A stretch of 17,346 nt of DNA from an uncultured Panacagrimonas sp. (GTDB taxonomy: Bacteria > Pseudomonadota > Gammaproteobacteria > Nevskiales > Nevskiaceae), in contig CAMLNE010000045.1 of assembly GCA_946481265.1 (NCBI GenBank), forward strand, positions 1-17,346, written 5' to 3'. A program made the translations under genes and the position numbers. Numbering within the stretch: position 1 is the stretch's first letter; every line of letters starts with the position of its first letter. Below the pieces are notes generated by a model. It saw nothing but the letters and a program-made list of their open reading frames with translations. It was not told the origin of the DNA and did no database searches. Positions 1-5,977 of the stretch are shown here, one piece after another.

Positions 1-20
1 GGCGCGCGGCGAAGCGCGCC
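1..20 (-). terminator. GC hairpin downstream of the DUF3237 gene (possible terminator)
   Basis: A perfect 7-base inverted repeat (GGCGCGC at 1-7, GCGCGCC at 14-20) with a 6-base loop begins 18 bases beyond the stop of the leftmost gene. It could end the minus-strand transcript. Any T-run would lie left of base 1 and cannot be seen, so the call is weak. In DNA this GC-rich, short hairpins also arise by chance. Confidence 0.3.
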
Positions 21-37
21 GCGCGCCCGCTTCTGCG

Positions 38-493
38 CTACAACACCTCGAAGATGTCGTAGACCACGTTGCCGCCGCCGAAGCTGGCAATGCGGCCGAC
101 GGCAAGGATGTCGTTGAGCCAGCCGTACTTGCCTTCCGGAACCTCGAAGTAGGGTGCGCTGCGGAAATAGATTTCCGAGCCAGGTACCGATTCGCCGGAG
201 GCGATGCGCTCGTTGAGTCCCGGCGTCATGCGCAGCACGCCGTTGTACTGCACATAGATCGGCACGCCGTCGTCGGTTTCCATCAGCAGGCGCACGTCCA
301 GCTTCCAGTTGCCGTTGGGCTGGATGCGCACCCAGTCGCCGCTGGGATTCTTCAGCTTCGCCTTGATGCGCGGGCCCTCCATGCTGGCGTCCAGCACGTT
401 GAAGACCATCAGGTTGGGCGAGATGACGGCCGGCTGCGGAATGCTGCCGCGCAGGCTCATCAGCCAGCGCGTCTCGAGGGTGGGTTGGCTCAT
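38..493 (-). CDS. DUF3237 (UPF0311) family protein
   Basis: A 151-residue protein of the DUF3237 family, whose biochemical role is not established. The match rests on recall of the family pattern: a central stretch with GPRIKAKLKNPSGDW, then NGNWKLDVR, a tract of the form VPIYVQYNGVLR, and a C-terminal YFRSAPYFEV followed by YGWLNDILAVG. Its length is that of a complete family member. No signal peptide, membrane segment or catalytic motif is evident, so it is probably a cytoplasmic beta-barrel protein. The ATG is preceded by a good ribosome site (AGAGGAGA about 6 bases upstream). It lies 94 bases downstream of the P450 gene on the same strand, so co-transcription is plausible. In my experience DUF3237 genes often sit near catabolic enzymes. 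A role in P450 substrate handling would be inference only. Confidence 0.8.
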   Translation of the reverse strand: MSQPTLETRWLMSLRGSIPQPAVISPNLMVFNVLDASMEGPRIKAKLKNPSGDWVRIQPNGNWKLDVRLLMETDDGVPIYVQYNGVLRMTPGLNERIASGESVPGSEIYFRSAPYFEVPEGKYGWLNDILAVGRIASFGGGNVVYDIFEVL

Positions 494-587
494 GCGGCGA
501 TCTCCTCTGCTTGTGGGGGAATGCGGGTGACCGGCGTTCGCCGGCGAACCGCGCGCCCTGGCGCGGCGGCCGGCGCTTCGCGGGCGC

Positions 588-1814
588 TCAGTGGAAGGTG
601 ATGGGCAGCGAGGCCATCACGCGGAAGAAGGAGTGCGACCACTCGAGCCTGCCCTGCTCGATGCGCAGGCCGCGCGTGCGCCGCGCGAACTCGCCGATCG
701 CGTGGCGCGCCTCCATGCGGGCGAGCTGGTTGCCGATGCAGAAGTGCACGCCGCCGCCGAAGGCCTGGTGCGAGACGTCCTTGCGCGCGATGTCGAAGCG
801 GTCGGGGTCGGCGAAGCGTGCGGGATCGCGGTTGGCCGAGCCAAGCATCGGCCAGATCACCGCATCGGCCGGCAGCAGCGTGCCGCCCACTTCGAAGGGT
901 TCCGCCAGCACGCGCCAGTTGAACAGGATCGGCGTGTCGTAGCGCAGGCATTCCTCGCAGGCGTTGCTGATCAGGTCCGGGTTGGCGCGCAGCGTCTCGA
1001 GCTGGTCGGGATGATCGAGGAAGGCACGCAGGCCGTTTCCGATCATGCCGATGGTGGTCTCGTAGCCGGCGATGATGACGCCGATGGCCTGCACCACCAG
1101 CTCGTCGTCGTTGAGGACGTCGCCCTCGTCCTCGGCGCGGATCAGCGCGCTGACCAGGTCGTCGCCCATTCTGGCGCGACGCTCGCGCACCAGCGCCTCG
1201 AAGTAATCCGCCATCGCGCTGCCCGCGTCGCGCGTGCGCTGCTGCACCTCGGGCGGCAGGAAGCGCGCGAAGAAGGCATTGGTGCGCGCCGCGGTCCACT
1301 CGTTGAACAGCTCGCGATCCTGCTCGGGCACGCCCATGATCTGGCACATCATGCGCGACGGCACCAGGTGCGCCATGTCGCGGATGATCTCCATGCCGCC
1401 GCGCTGCAGCGCCTGGTCCATCGCCGTCTGCACGGTGCGACGGACCTCGTCCTCCATCAGGCGCACGGTCTTTCCGGTCAGCGACTGCACCGTCAGGCGC
1501 CGCAGCCGCATGTGCTCCGGGTCGTCCTTGTTGAGCATGAACTCGAGGAAGCTGCCGCGCTTGTCCAGCGGATCGAAGTTCGGCGCGGTGCCGTCGGCCA
1601 GCGTCTGGCTGGTCTTTGCCGTCTTGAAGATCGCGGCCACGTCGTCGTAGCGGCTGATGCGCCAGGTGTTCACCGGCGTCAGGTTCACCGGGCTGCGCTC
1701 GCGCAGGCGGTGCAGCGCGGGATAGGGATCGTCCCGAAAGTCGGGCGCGAAGGGATCCGCGCCACACCAGTCGCCTGCCTCGGGAAGTGCCGGGGTGCCG
1801 GAAGCCTGGGACAT
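588..1814 (-). CDS. Cytochrome P450 (bacterial class I type)
   Basis: A soluble heme monooxygenase of 408 residues, normal for a bacterial P450. Visible landmarks are the I-helix oxygen-activation motif AGYETT (249-254), the K-helix ExxR (E288-R291), and the heme loop FGGGVHFCIG (352-361), with Cys359 as the thiolate ligand. There is no membrane anchor and no fused reductase. A ferredoxin and ferredoxin reductase must be encoded elsewhere, since neither is in the window. An ATG 7 codons upstream (1835) is possible, but I chose 1814 because GAGGGCAGG precedes it at a suitable distance. It lies 148 bases downstream of prpD and 94 upstream of the DUF3237 gene, on the same strand. The substrate cannot be deduced. 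Its position behind a propionate operon makes a side-chain-oxidising role on a propionyl-CoA-yielding substrate conceivable (inference). Confidence 0.95.
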   Translation of the reverse strand: MSQASGTPALPEAGDWCGADPFAPDFRDDPYPALHRLRERSPVNLTPVNTWRISRYDDVAAIFKTAKTSQTLADGTAPNFDPLDKRGSFLEFMLNKDDPEHMRLRRLTVQSLTGKTVRLMEDEVRRTVQTAMDQALQRGGMEIIRDMAHLVPSRMMCQIMGVPEQDRELFNEWTAARTNAFFARFLPPEVQQRTRDAGSAMADYFEALVRERRARMGDDLVSALIRAEDEGDVLNDDELVVQAIGVIIAGYETTIGMIGNGLRAFLDHPDQLETLRANPDLISNACEECLRYDTPILFNWRVLAEPFEVGGTLLPADAVIWPMLGSANRDPARFADPDRFDIARKDVSHQAFGGGVHFCIGNQLARMEARHAIGEFARRTRGLRIEQGRLEWSHSFFRVMASLPITFH

Positions 1815-1944
1815 CGTCCTGCCCTCGTGTTCCATCTCGCGCGATTAGAGGTTTTGCTCTATCTCGCCGGGGCTGTCAACCGCCGTGCGCGGGACGCACG
1901 CCGATCCGCAGGCGCCTGGATGCGAGGGGAAGTGCCCAACCGGT

Positions 1945-1960
1945 CCGCGCGACGGCGCGG
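1945..1960 (-). terminator. Hairpin just after prpD stop (possible weak terminator)
   Basis: A perfect 6-base stem (CCGCGC at 1945-1950, GCGCGG at 1955-1960) with a 4-base loop lies 2 bases past the prpD stop codon. No T-run follows on the minus strand. It could slow transcription or stabilise the mRNA end between prpD and the P450 gene. It is short and GC-only, so chance is a real alternative. Confidence 0.25.
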
Positions 1961-1962
1961 CC

Positions 1963-3405
1963 TCAGATCACGTAGAGGTCGACGTACTCGTTGACCGGCA
2001 TGGCCTCCAGCGTCTTCTGGTCGAGCGAGGCGGCGAGGATCGCGTTCTGCTGCCGCGGCGGGAAGCGGCGCGCGAGGTTCACCCGGAACTTGGCCTCCAG
2101 CAGCGGGATGCCGTCGCGTCGTCGGCGGCGGTGGCCGATCGGGTACTCGACGGCGACCTCGTCCAGGCAGGTGCCGTCGGTGAGCTCGATGCGGATGGCG
2201 TTGGCGATCGAGCGCTTCGCCGGATCGTGGTAGTCGCGGGTGTAGGCCGGGTCTTCCACGCAGGCGATCCGCTCGCGCAGCCGGTCGATGCGCCGATCCA
2301 CGGCGACGCCGTCCTCGTAGTCGGCGGCGGTCAGGCGACCGAAGATCAGCGGCACGGCGACCATGTACTGGATGCAGTGGTCGCGGTCGGCCGGATTATC
2401 CAGCGGGCCCTTCTTGTCGATGATGCGGATGCAGGCTTCCTGCGTGCGGATGGTGACGCGCGCGATGTCGTCCGCCGTCCGGCCCCGCTTGCGCAGCTCG
2501 CCATGCAGGGTCATCGCCGCCTCCACCGCGGTCTGCGCGTGGAACTCGGCCGGGAAGCTGATCTTGAACAGGATCTGTTCCATCACGTAGCTGCCGTAGG
2601 GGCGCTGGAACTGCAGGGGCCTGCCCTTGAACAGCACGTCGTAGAAGCCCCAGGTCTTCGCGCTGAGCGCGCCCGGATATCCCATCTCGCCGGTGCGGGC
2701 CATCAGCGCGAGCCTGACCGCGCGGCTGGTGGCGTCGCCCGCGGCCCAGCTCTTGCGCGAACCGGTATTCGGCGCGTGCCGGTAGGTGCGCAGGCTCTGG
2801 CCATCGACCCAGGCCAGCGACACGGCCGCGAGCTGTTCGTCGCGACTCAGGCCGAGCAGGCCGGCCACCACCGCGGTGCTGGCGACCTTCACCAGCACCA
2901 CGTGATCGAGGCCGACCTTGTTGAAGGCGTTCTCCAGCGCGATGCAGCCCTGGATCTCGTGCGCCTTGATCATGCCGGTGAGCACCTCACGCATCGGCAG
3001 CGGCTTCCGGCCATTGGCAAGGTTCACCCGCGACAGGTGATCGGCCACGGCCAGGATGCCGCCCAGGTTGTCCGAGGGATGCCCCCACTCGGCCGCGAGC
3101 CAGGTGTCGTTGAAGTCCAGCCAGCGGATCATCGCGCCGATGTTGAACGCGGCCTGGACCGGGTCGAGCTGGAACTGCGTGCCCGGCACCTTGGCGCCGT
3201 TGGGGACGATCGTGCCGGGCACGACCGGCCCCAGCAGCTTGGTGCAGGCCGGGTACTCGAGCGCCTCGAGGCCGCAGCCGAGGGTATCGATCAGGCAGTG
3301 CCGCGCCGTGGTGTAGGCGAGCCGGGAGGTGACGCGGTAGTCGCGGACGTAATCGACGATGTCGACCAGGACGCGGTCCCAGCCGGGGCGCTTGGCGGAT
3401 CTCAT
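1963..3405 (-). CDS. prpD: 2-methylcitrate dehydratase PrpD (MmgE/PrpD family)
   Basis: Dehydrates 2-methylcitrate to 2-methyl-cis-aconitate in the cytoplasmic 2-methylcitrate cycle, without an Fe-S cluster. The 480-residue protein matches E. coli PrpD (483 residues) from end to end as I recall that sequence. Shared stretches include [15 protein letters not shown] near residue 45, [20 protein letters not shown] near 115, [19 protein letters not shown] near 220, and the C-terminal [12 protein letters not shown]. Such conservation indicates true PrpD rather than a generic MmgE homologue. The ATG at 3405 gives the expected N-terminus, although no clear Shine-Dalgarno is seen. It begins 33 bases after the prpF stop, so the two are probably cotranscribed. 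The locus also has acnD+prpF, the alternative route for the same step, so PrpD may be partly redundant. Confidence 0.96.
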   Translation of the reverse strand: MRSAKRPGWDRVLVDIVDYVRDYRVTSRLAYTTARHCLIDTLGCGLEALEYPACTKLLGPVVPGTIVPNGAKVPGTQFQLDPVQAAFNIGAMIRWLDFNDTWLAAEWGHPSDNLGGILAVADHLSRVNLANGRKPLPMREVLTGMIKAHEIQGCIALENAFNKVGLDHVVLVKVASTAVVAGLLGLSRDEQLAAVSLAWVDGQSLRTYRHAPNTGSRKSWAAGDATSRAVRLALMARTGEMGYPGALSAKTWGFYDVLFKGRPLQFQRPYGSYVMEQILFKISFPAEFHAQTAVEAAMTLHGELRKRGRTADDIARVTIRTQEACIRIIDKKGPLDNPADRDHCIQYMVAVPLIFGRLTAADYEDGVAVDRRIDRLRERIACVEDPAYTRDYHDPAKRSIANAIRIELTDGTCLDEVAVEYPIGHRRRRRDGIPLLEAKFRVNLARRFPPRQQNAILAASLDQKTLEAMPVNEYVDLYVI

Positions 3406-3438
3406 GTCGGTCTGACCGTCATGTCCGTCGGGCGTTCA

Positions 3439-4632
3439 TCAGAAGGCGTCGCCGGGTACCCGCACCCAGCCTTCCATCAGCACGCGCGCCGAGCGCGACA
3501 TGATGGCCTTCTTCACCTTCCACTCGCCGTCGACCTGCTCGGCCGCCGCACCGACGCGCAGGCTGCCGGAGGGATGACCGAAGCGCACGGCTTCCCGGGC
3601 GCCGCCCCCGGCGGCCAGGTTCACCAGCGTGCCCGGGATCGCCGCCGCCGTGCCGATCGCCACCGCCGCGGTGCCCATCATCGCGTGGTGCAGCTTGCCC
3701 ATCGACAGCGCACGCACGTTGAGGTCGATGTCGGCCGCCTTGATCTGCTTGCCGCTGGACGAGACGTAGTCCGCCGGCGGCGCCACGAACGCGACCTTGG
3801 GCGTGTGCTGGCGCTTGCCCGCTTCCGAGACGTCCTTGATCAGCCCCATGCGCAGCGCGCCGTAGGCGCGGATGGTCTCGAACTTCGCGAGCGCCTCCGG
3901 CTTGCCGTTGATGGCCTCGCGCAGCTCGGTGCCGGTGTAGCCCACTTCGGCCGCGTTCACGAACACGGTGGGGATGCCGGCATTGATCATCGTGGCCTTG
4001 AGGGTGCCGATGCCGGGCACCTCGAGATCGTCGACCAGCCTGCCGGTGGGGAACATCGAACCGCCACCGTCGCCGTCGCCGTCGTCGGCCGGATCAAGGA
4101 ACTCGATCTGGACCTCGGCGGCCGGGAAGGTCACGCCGTCGAGCTCGAAATCCCCCGTCTCCTGCACCTGCCCGTTGCTGATGGGCACGTGCGCGATGAT
4201 GGTCTTGCCGATCTGCGTCTGCCAGATGCGCACGATGCAGACGCCGTCGCGCGGCACGCGCGCCGCATCGACCAGGCCGTTGCTGATGGCGAACGAACCC
4301 ACGGCGGCGGTGAGGTTGCCGCAGTTGCCCGACCAGTCGACGAAGGCCTTGTCGATCGACACCTGGCCGAACATGTAGTCCACGTCGTGATCCGCCTTGC
4401 TGCTCCTGGCCAGGATCACGGTCTTGGACGTGGAGGAGGTGGCGCCGCCCATGCCGTCGATCTGCGCACCGTAAGGATCGGGCGAACCGATCACGCGCAG
4501 CAGCAGCCGGTCGCGTGCCTCGCCCGGCTGCTGGCAGCGCTCGGGAAGATCGGAGAGCTTGAAGAAGACACCCTTGCTGGTGCCGCCGCGCATGTAGGTG
4601 GCGGGAATCTTGATCTGGGGAACGTGAGCCAT
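3439..4632 (-). CDS. prpF: 2-methylaconitate isomerase PrpF (AcnD accessory protein)
   Basis: PrpF works with AcnD. It has a diaminopimelate-epimerase-like fold and isomerises the methylaconitate released by AcnD to the cis form that can be hydrated onward (established for the Shewanella enzyme). The 397-residue length is typical. Diagnostic stretches are the N-terminal YMRGGTSKGVFF (13-24), GGATSSTSK (62-70), whose Lys70 corresponds to the catalytic lysine of the family, and DWSGNCGNL (99-107). The ATG at 4632 has only a weak ribosome site. A decayed second copy of this start region lies 144 bases upstream (4745-4807), and a decayed palindrome sits in the leader (4664-4689). Normally prpF directly follows acnD. 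Here a rhodanese and a DUF559 gene lie between them. Confidence 0.95.
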   Translation of the reverse strand: MAHVPQIKIPATYMRGGTSKGVFFKLSDLPERCQQPGEARDRLLLRVIGSPDPYGAQIDGMGGATSSTSKTVILARSSKADHDVDYMFGQVSIDKAFVDWSGNCGNLTAAVGSFAISNGLVDAARVPRDGVCIVRIWQTQIGKTIIAHVPISNGQVQETGDFELDGVTFPAAEVQIEFLDPADDGDGDGGGSMFPTGRLVDDLEVPGIGTLKATMINAGIPTVFVNAAEVGYTGTELREAINGKPEALAKFETIRAYGALRMGLIKDVSEAGKRQHTPKVAFVAPPADYVSSSGKQIKAADIDLNVRALSMGKLHHAMMGTAAVAIGTAAAIPGTLVNLAAGGGAREAVRFGHPSGSLRVGAAAEQVDGEWKVKKAIMSRSARVLMEGWVRVPGDAF

Positions 4633-4663
4633 TCGAGGTGAGCCTTCACTTGATGGGTTGTTC

Positions 4664-4689
4664 GGCCCGCGCTCCTTGCGGGAGAGCGG
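4664..4689. repeat. Decayed GGGAGAGGG-type palindrome in the prpF leader
   Basis: Plus-strand CCTTGCGGGAGAG (4675-4687), flanked by GGCCCGCGC, matches the right arm and loop of the intact palindromes elsewhere in the window, such as the one at 5301-5337. It lies at nearly the same distance from the prpF ATG as the intact palindrome at 4809 lies from the duplicated ATG at 4776. It is likely a remnant of the same family. Confidence 0.5.
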
Positions 4690-4710
4690 TCGAGGAGGAG
4701 GTATTCAACG

Positions 4711-4776
4711 TCATTTCCAGCTTGCTGCTATCACCGAGGCTGGTGCGGGAATCCTGATGCGGAGAACGCGAGCCAT
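4711..4776 (-). pseudogene. Decayed duplicate of the prpF 5' end (21-codon remnant)
   Basis: Minus-strand ATG at 4776 opens a 21-residue reading frame, MARVLRIRIPAPASVIAASW plus K, ending in TGA at 4711-4713. Its start matches real PrpF, MAHVPQIKIPA, at M-A-x-V-x-x-I-x-I-P-A. After that the similarity stops. It begins in frame 6 bases after the DUF559 stop codon, with the same GAAGGCT..CTCGA leader as prpF. It is too short to be an enzyme. I read it as the relic left when prpF's start was duplicated or displaced. Whether it is translated, for example as a leader peptide, cannot be judged. Confidence 0.6.
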
Positions 4777-4782
4777 TCGAGA

Positions 4783-5178
4783 TCAGCCTTCATTCGGCGG
4801 GCGGTTCACCCCTCCCCCCCTCGCGGGGGAAGGGCCGGGGAGAGGGGCCGCCGCCGTCACCGCCGCCCAGATCATCTCCAGCACGCGATCCGTGTCTTGC
4901 AGAATCTGATCATTCCAGAAACGCAGCACCTGGAATCCCTCATTTCTCAGCCACGCGTCGCGCACTTCGTCCTTGACGCTTTCATTGTGCTGACCCCCAT
5001 CCGCTTCGACGATCACGCGCGCACCGAAGTGCACGAAGTCCACGATGTAGGGCCCCAGGGCCTGCTGGCGGCGAAACTTCTGACCGTCCAGACGATGCGC
5101 CCGCAGATGCCGCCAGAGCAGGGCCTCGGCATCCGTCATGTTCCGGCGCAGGGTCTTGGCGAATTGTCCTTGCTCCAC
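4783..5178 (-). CDS. DUF559 domain endonuclease-like protein embedded in palindromic repeats
   Basis: A small protein of the DUF559 family, which has the Vsr/restriction-endonuclease-like (PD-(D/E)xK-related) fold. Counting from the GTG at 5178 it has 131 residues. The family's N-terminal LRRNMTDAEALLWRHLR is at 10-26, FRRQQALGPYIVDF at 35-48 and VIVEADGGQH at 55-64. Asp47, Glu58 and Asp60 are likely metal/catalytic residues. The frame stays open to 5367, but those extra residues are translated palindromic repeat (PLPLRERGWGEGG). I therefore prefer GTG 5178. ATG 5139 would cut off the conserved LRRN. The C-terminal PLPGPSPARGGG is likewise read from the palindrome at 4809-4847, and the stop lies in the duplicated prpF leader. 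It has no known role in propionate use and looks like an inserted module. Cellular function is unknown. Confidence 0.82.
   Translation of the reverse strand: MEQGQFAKTLRRNMTDAEALLWRHLRAHRLDGQKFRRQQALGPYIVDFVHFGARVIVEADGGQHNESVKDEVRDAWLRNEGFQVLRFWNDQILQDTDRVLEMIWAAVTAAAPLPGPSPARGGGVNRPPNEG
4809..4847. repeat. GC-rich interspersed palindrome, copy at the DUF559 3' end
   Basis: C-rich arm, central TCGCGGGGGAAGG and G-rich arm ending GGGGAGAGGGG. It is the same family as the copies at 5185, 5301, 5382, 8601 and 8676. It encodes the tail of the DUF559 protein (PLPGPSPARGGG) on the minus strand, so it has been captured as coding sequence. Confidence 0.8.
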
Positions 5179-5184
5179 AAAGCC

Positions 5185-5420
5185 CCCCTCTCCCCAACCC
5201 CTCTCCCGCAAGGGGAGAGGGGCTTGTTTTGAATCCTGACCGCTTCGAATCCCGGCAGTCCGAATCCGACCGCCTTGCGAATCCTCTCGCTTGTCTCGTT
5301 CCCTCTCCCCAACTCCTCTCCCGCAAGGGTGGAGGGGCTTGTTTTTGGACCCGACCGCCCTGCGCACGCTCCCGCTTGTCTCCCCTCCCCCCTTGCGGGG
5401 GAGGGGCCGGGGGAGAGGGG
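5185..5420. repeat. Cluster of three GC-rich palindromes (5185-5222, 5301-5337, 5382-5420)
   Basis: Three palindromes of the form CCCTCTCCC...GGGAGAGGGG stand in a row between the rhodanese and the DUF559 gene. The spacers are also related. Copies 1 and 2 are followed by GAGGGGCTTGTTTT. Copies 2 and 3 are preceded by GACCGCCYTGCG...CTYSCGCTTGTCTC. The unit of repetition is therefore a palindrome plus about 45-75 bases of flank, with spacings of 116 and 81 bases between starts. The arms can fold as strong hairpins in RNA or DNA. This resembles REP/BIME clusters of gammaproteobacteria. No transposase or RAYT gene is in the window. Nothing else is seen in this 255-base gap. Confidence 0.85.
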
Positions 5421-5433
5421 TCCCGGTCTCGAG

Positions 5434-5841
5434 TCAGCCCTTGTGCCGGGGCTGGTACGGCACGACTTCGCCGCCGGCCTGCTTCCAGGCGCCGAAACCG
5501 CCGGCGACGTGGCAGACCTTGGGCAGTCCCATGTCCTGCAGGGTCGCGGTGGACAGCGCGGATCGCAGGCCGCCCGCGCAATACAGCACGAAGGTCCGGT
5601 CCTCGCCGAACACCGGCTTGTAGTACGGGCTCTCGGGATCGACCCAGAACTCGAGCATGCCGCGCGGTGCATGGAAGGCCCCGGGGATCATGCCCTCGCG
5701 CTCCAGCTCGCGCGGGTCGCGGATGTCGACGAAGAGCACGTCGGGCTGGCCGAGCTTGGCCTTGGCCTGGTCGAGGTCCAGCGTCTGGATCCGCTCGTTG
5801 GCGGCGGCGACGAGTTGCTTGATGCCGGTTTTCAGGGCCAT
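5434..5841 (-). CDS. Single-domain rhodanese (sulfurtransferase) protein
   Basis: A 135-residue cytoplasmic rhodanese-domain protein that would carry sulfur on an active-site cysteine persulfide. Motifs are VDIRDPRELEREGMIPGAFHAPRG (in two parts: DIRDPRE near 39-45, IPGAFHAPRG at 52-61), the active loop CAGGLRS (Cys88-Ser94) in the six-residue form typical of sulfurtransferases, and HVAGGFGAW (101-109). The frame is open to 6033, but MALKTG at 5841 is the family-like start, with GAGGAC upstream. It lies 136 bases after acnD and before the DUF559 gene. A link to the Fe-S enzyme AcnD (sulfur supply or repair) is tempting but only inference. Cyanide or thiosulfate chemistry is an equal alternative. 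Confidence 0.93.
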   Translation of the reverse strand: MALKTGIKQLVAAANERIQTLDLDQAKAKLGQPDVLFVDIRDPRELEREGMIPGAFHAPRGMLEFWVDPESPYYKPVFGEDRTFVLYCAGGLRSALSTATLQDMGLPKVCHVAGGFGAWKQAGGEVVPYQPRHKG

Positions 5842-5936
5842 GTGCGATGTCCTCGGATCCGGTTGGATCGGGTTGGCGGGAATCGACGGACAACACCGTT
5901 GTCGAACAAGGCCCCGGGATCCAGGCGGCCCGCGGT

Positions 5937-5962
5937 CCGGGGCGAGCCAGTGCTCACCCCGG
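5937..5962 (-). other. Strong hairpin between acnD and the rhodanese gene
   Basis: CCGGGGCGAGC (5937-5947) pairs with GCTCACCCCGG (5952-5962), with one C-A mismatch and a 4-base CAGT loop. It starts 15 bases past the acnD stop. No T-run follows on the minus strand, so it may be an mRNA-stability, processing or partial-termination element rather than a classical terminator. It would set the level of the downstream genes against prpBC-acnD. Confidence 0.45.
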
Positions 5963-5977
5963 GCCGTGCGGGCGGCC

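Larger units (their letters stand above)
4601..4807 (-). repeat. Direct repeat pair: prpF start region (4601-4663) and decayed copy (4745-4807)
   Basis: Two 63-base stretches align without gaps at roughly 78% identity by eye: 4601-4663, the true prpF start and leader, and 4745-4807. Shared blocks include GCGGGAATC, GAGCCATTCGAG (containing the start codon on the minus strand) and AGCCTTCA. Similarity continues into the leaders, where each copy has a GGGAGAGGG-type palindrome about 30-60 bases upstream of the ATG. This is best read as a duplication of palindrome, leader and first codons of prpF, followed by decay of one copy. Confidence 0.75.

Noticed and set aside
532..545. Palindrome CCGGCGTTCGCCGG between the P450 and DUF3237 genes as a terminator
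   Set aside because: The stem is about 5 base pairs with a tiny loop and no T-run, so it is not distinguishable from background in such GC-rich DNA.
1885..4641. A 918-codon open frame on the plus strand opposite prpD and prpF
   Set aside because: Same antisense shadow effect. The minus strand has full-length, motif-verified PrpD and PrpF, and the plus frame has low-complexity composition ([16 protein letters not shown]).
5179..5367. N-terminal extension of the DUF559 frame to the ATG at 5367
   Set aside because: Those codons are the palindromic repeats read through (PLHPCGRGVGERE, PLPLRERGWGEGG). Family members start just before the LRRxMTDAE motif.
4809..5420. CRISPR array, suggested by regularly placed palindromes
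   Set aside because: There are only a few repeat copies, unevenly spaced, with spacers that resemble each other. No cas genes are present. They fit REP-type palindromes.
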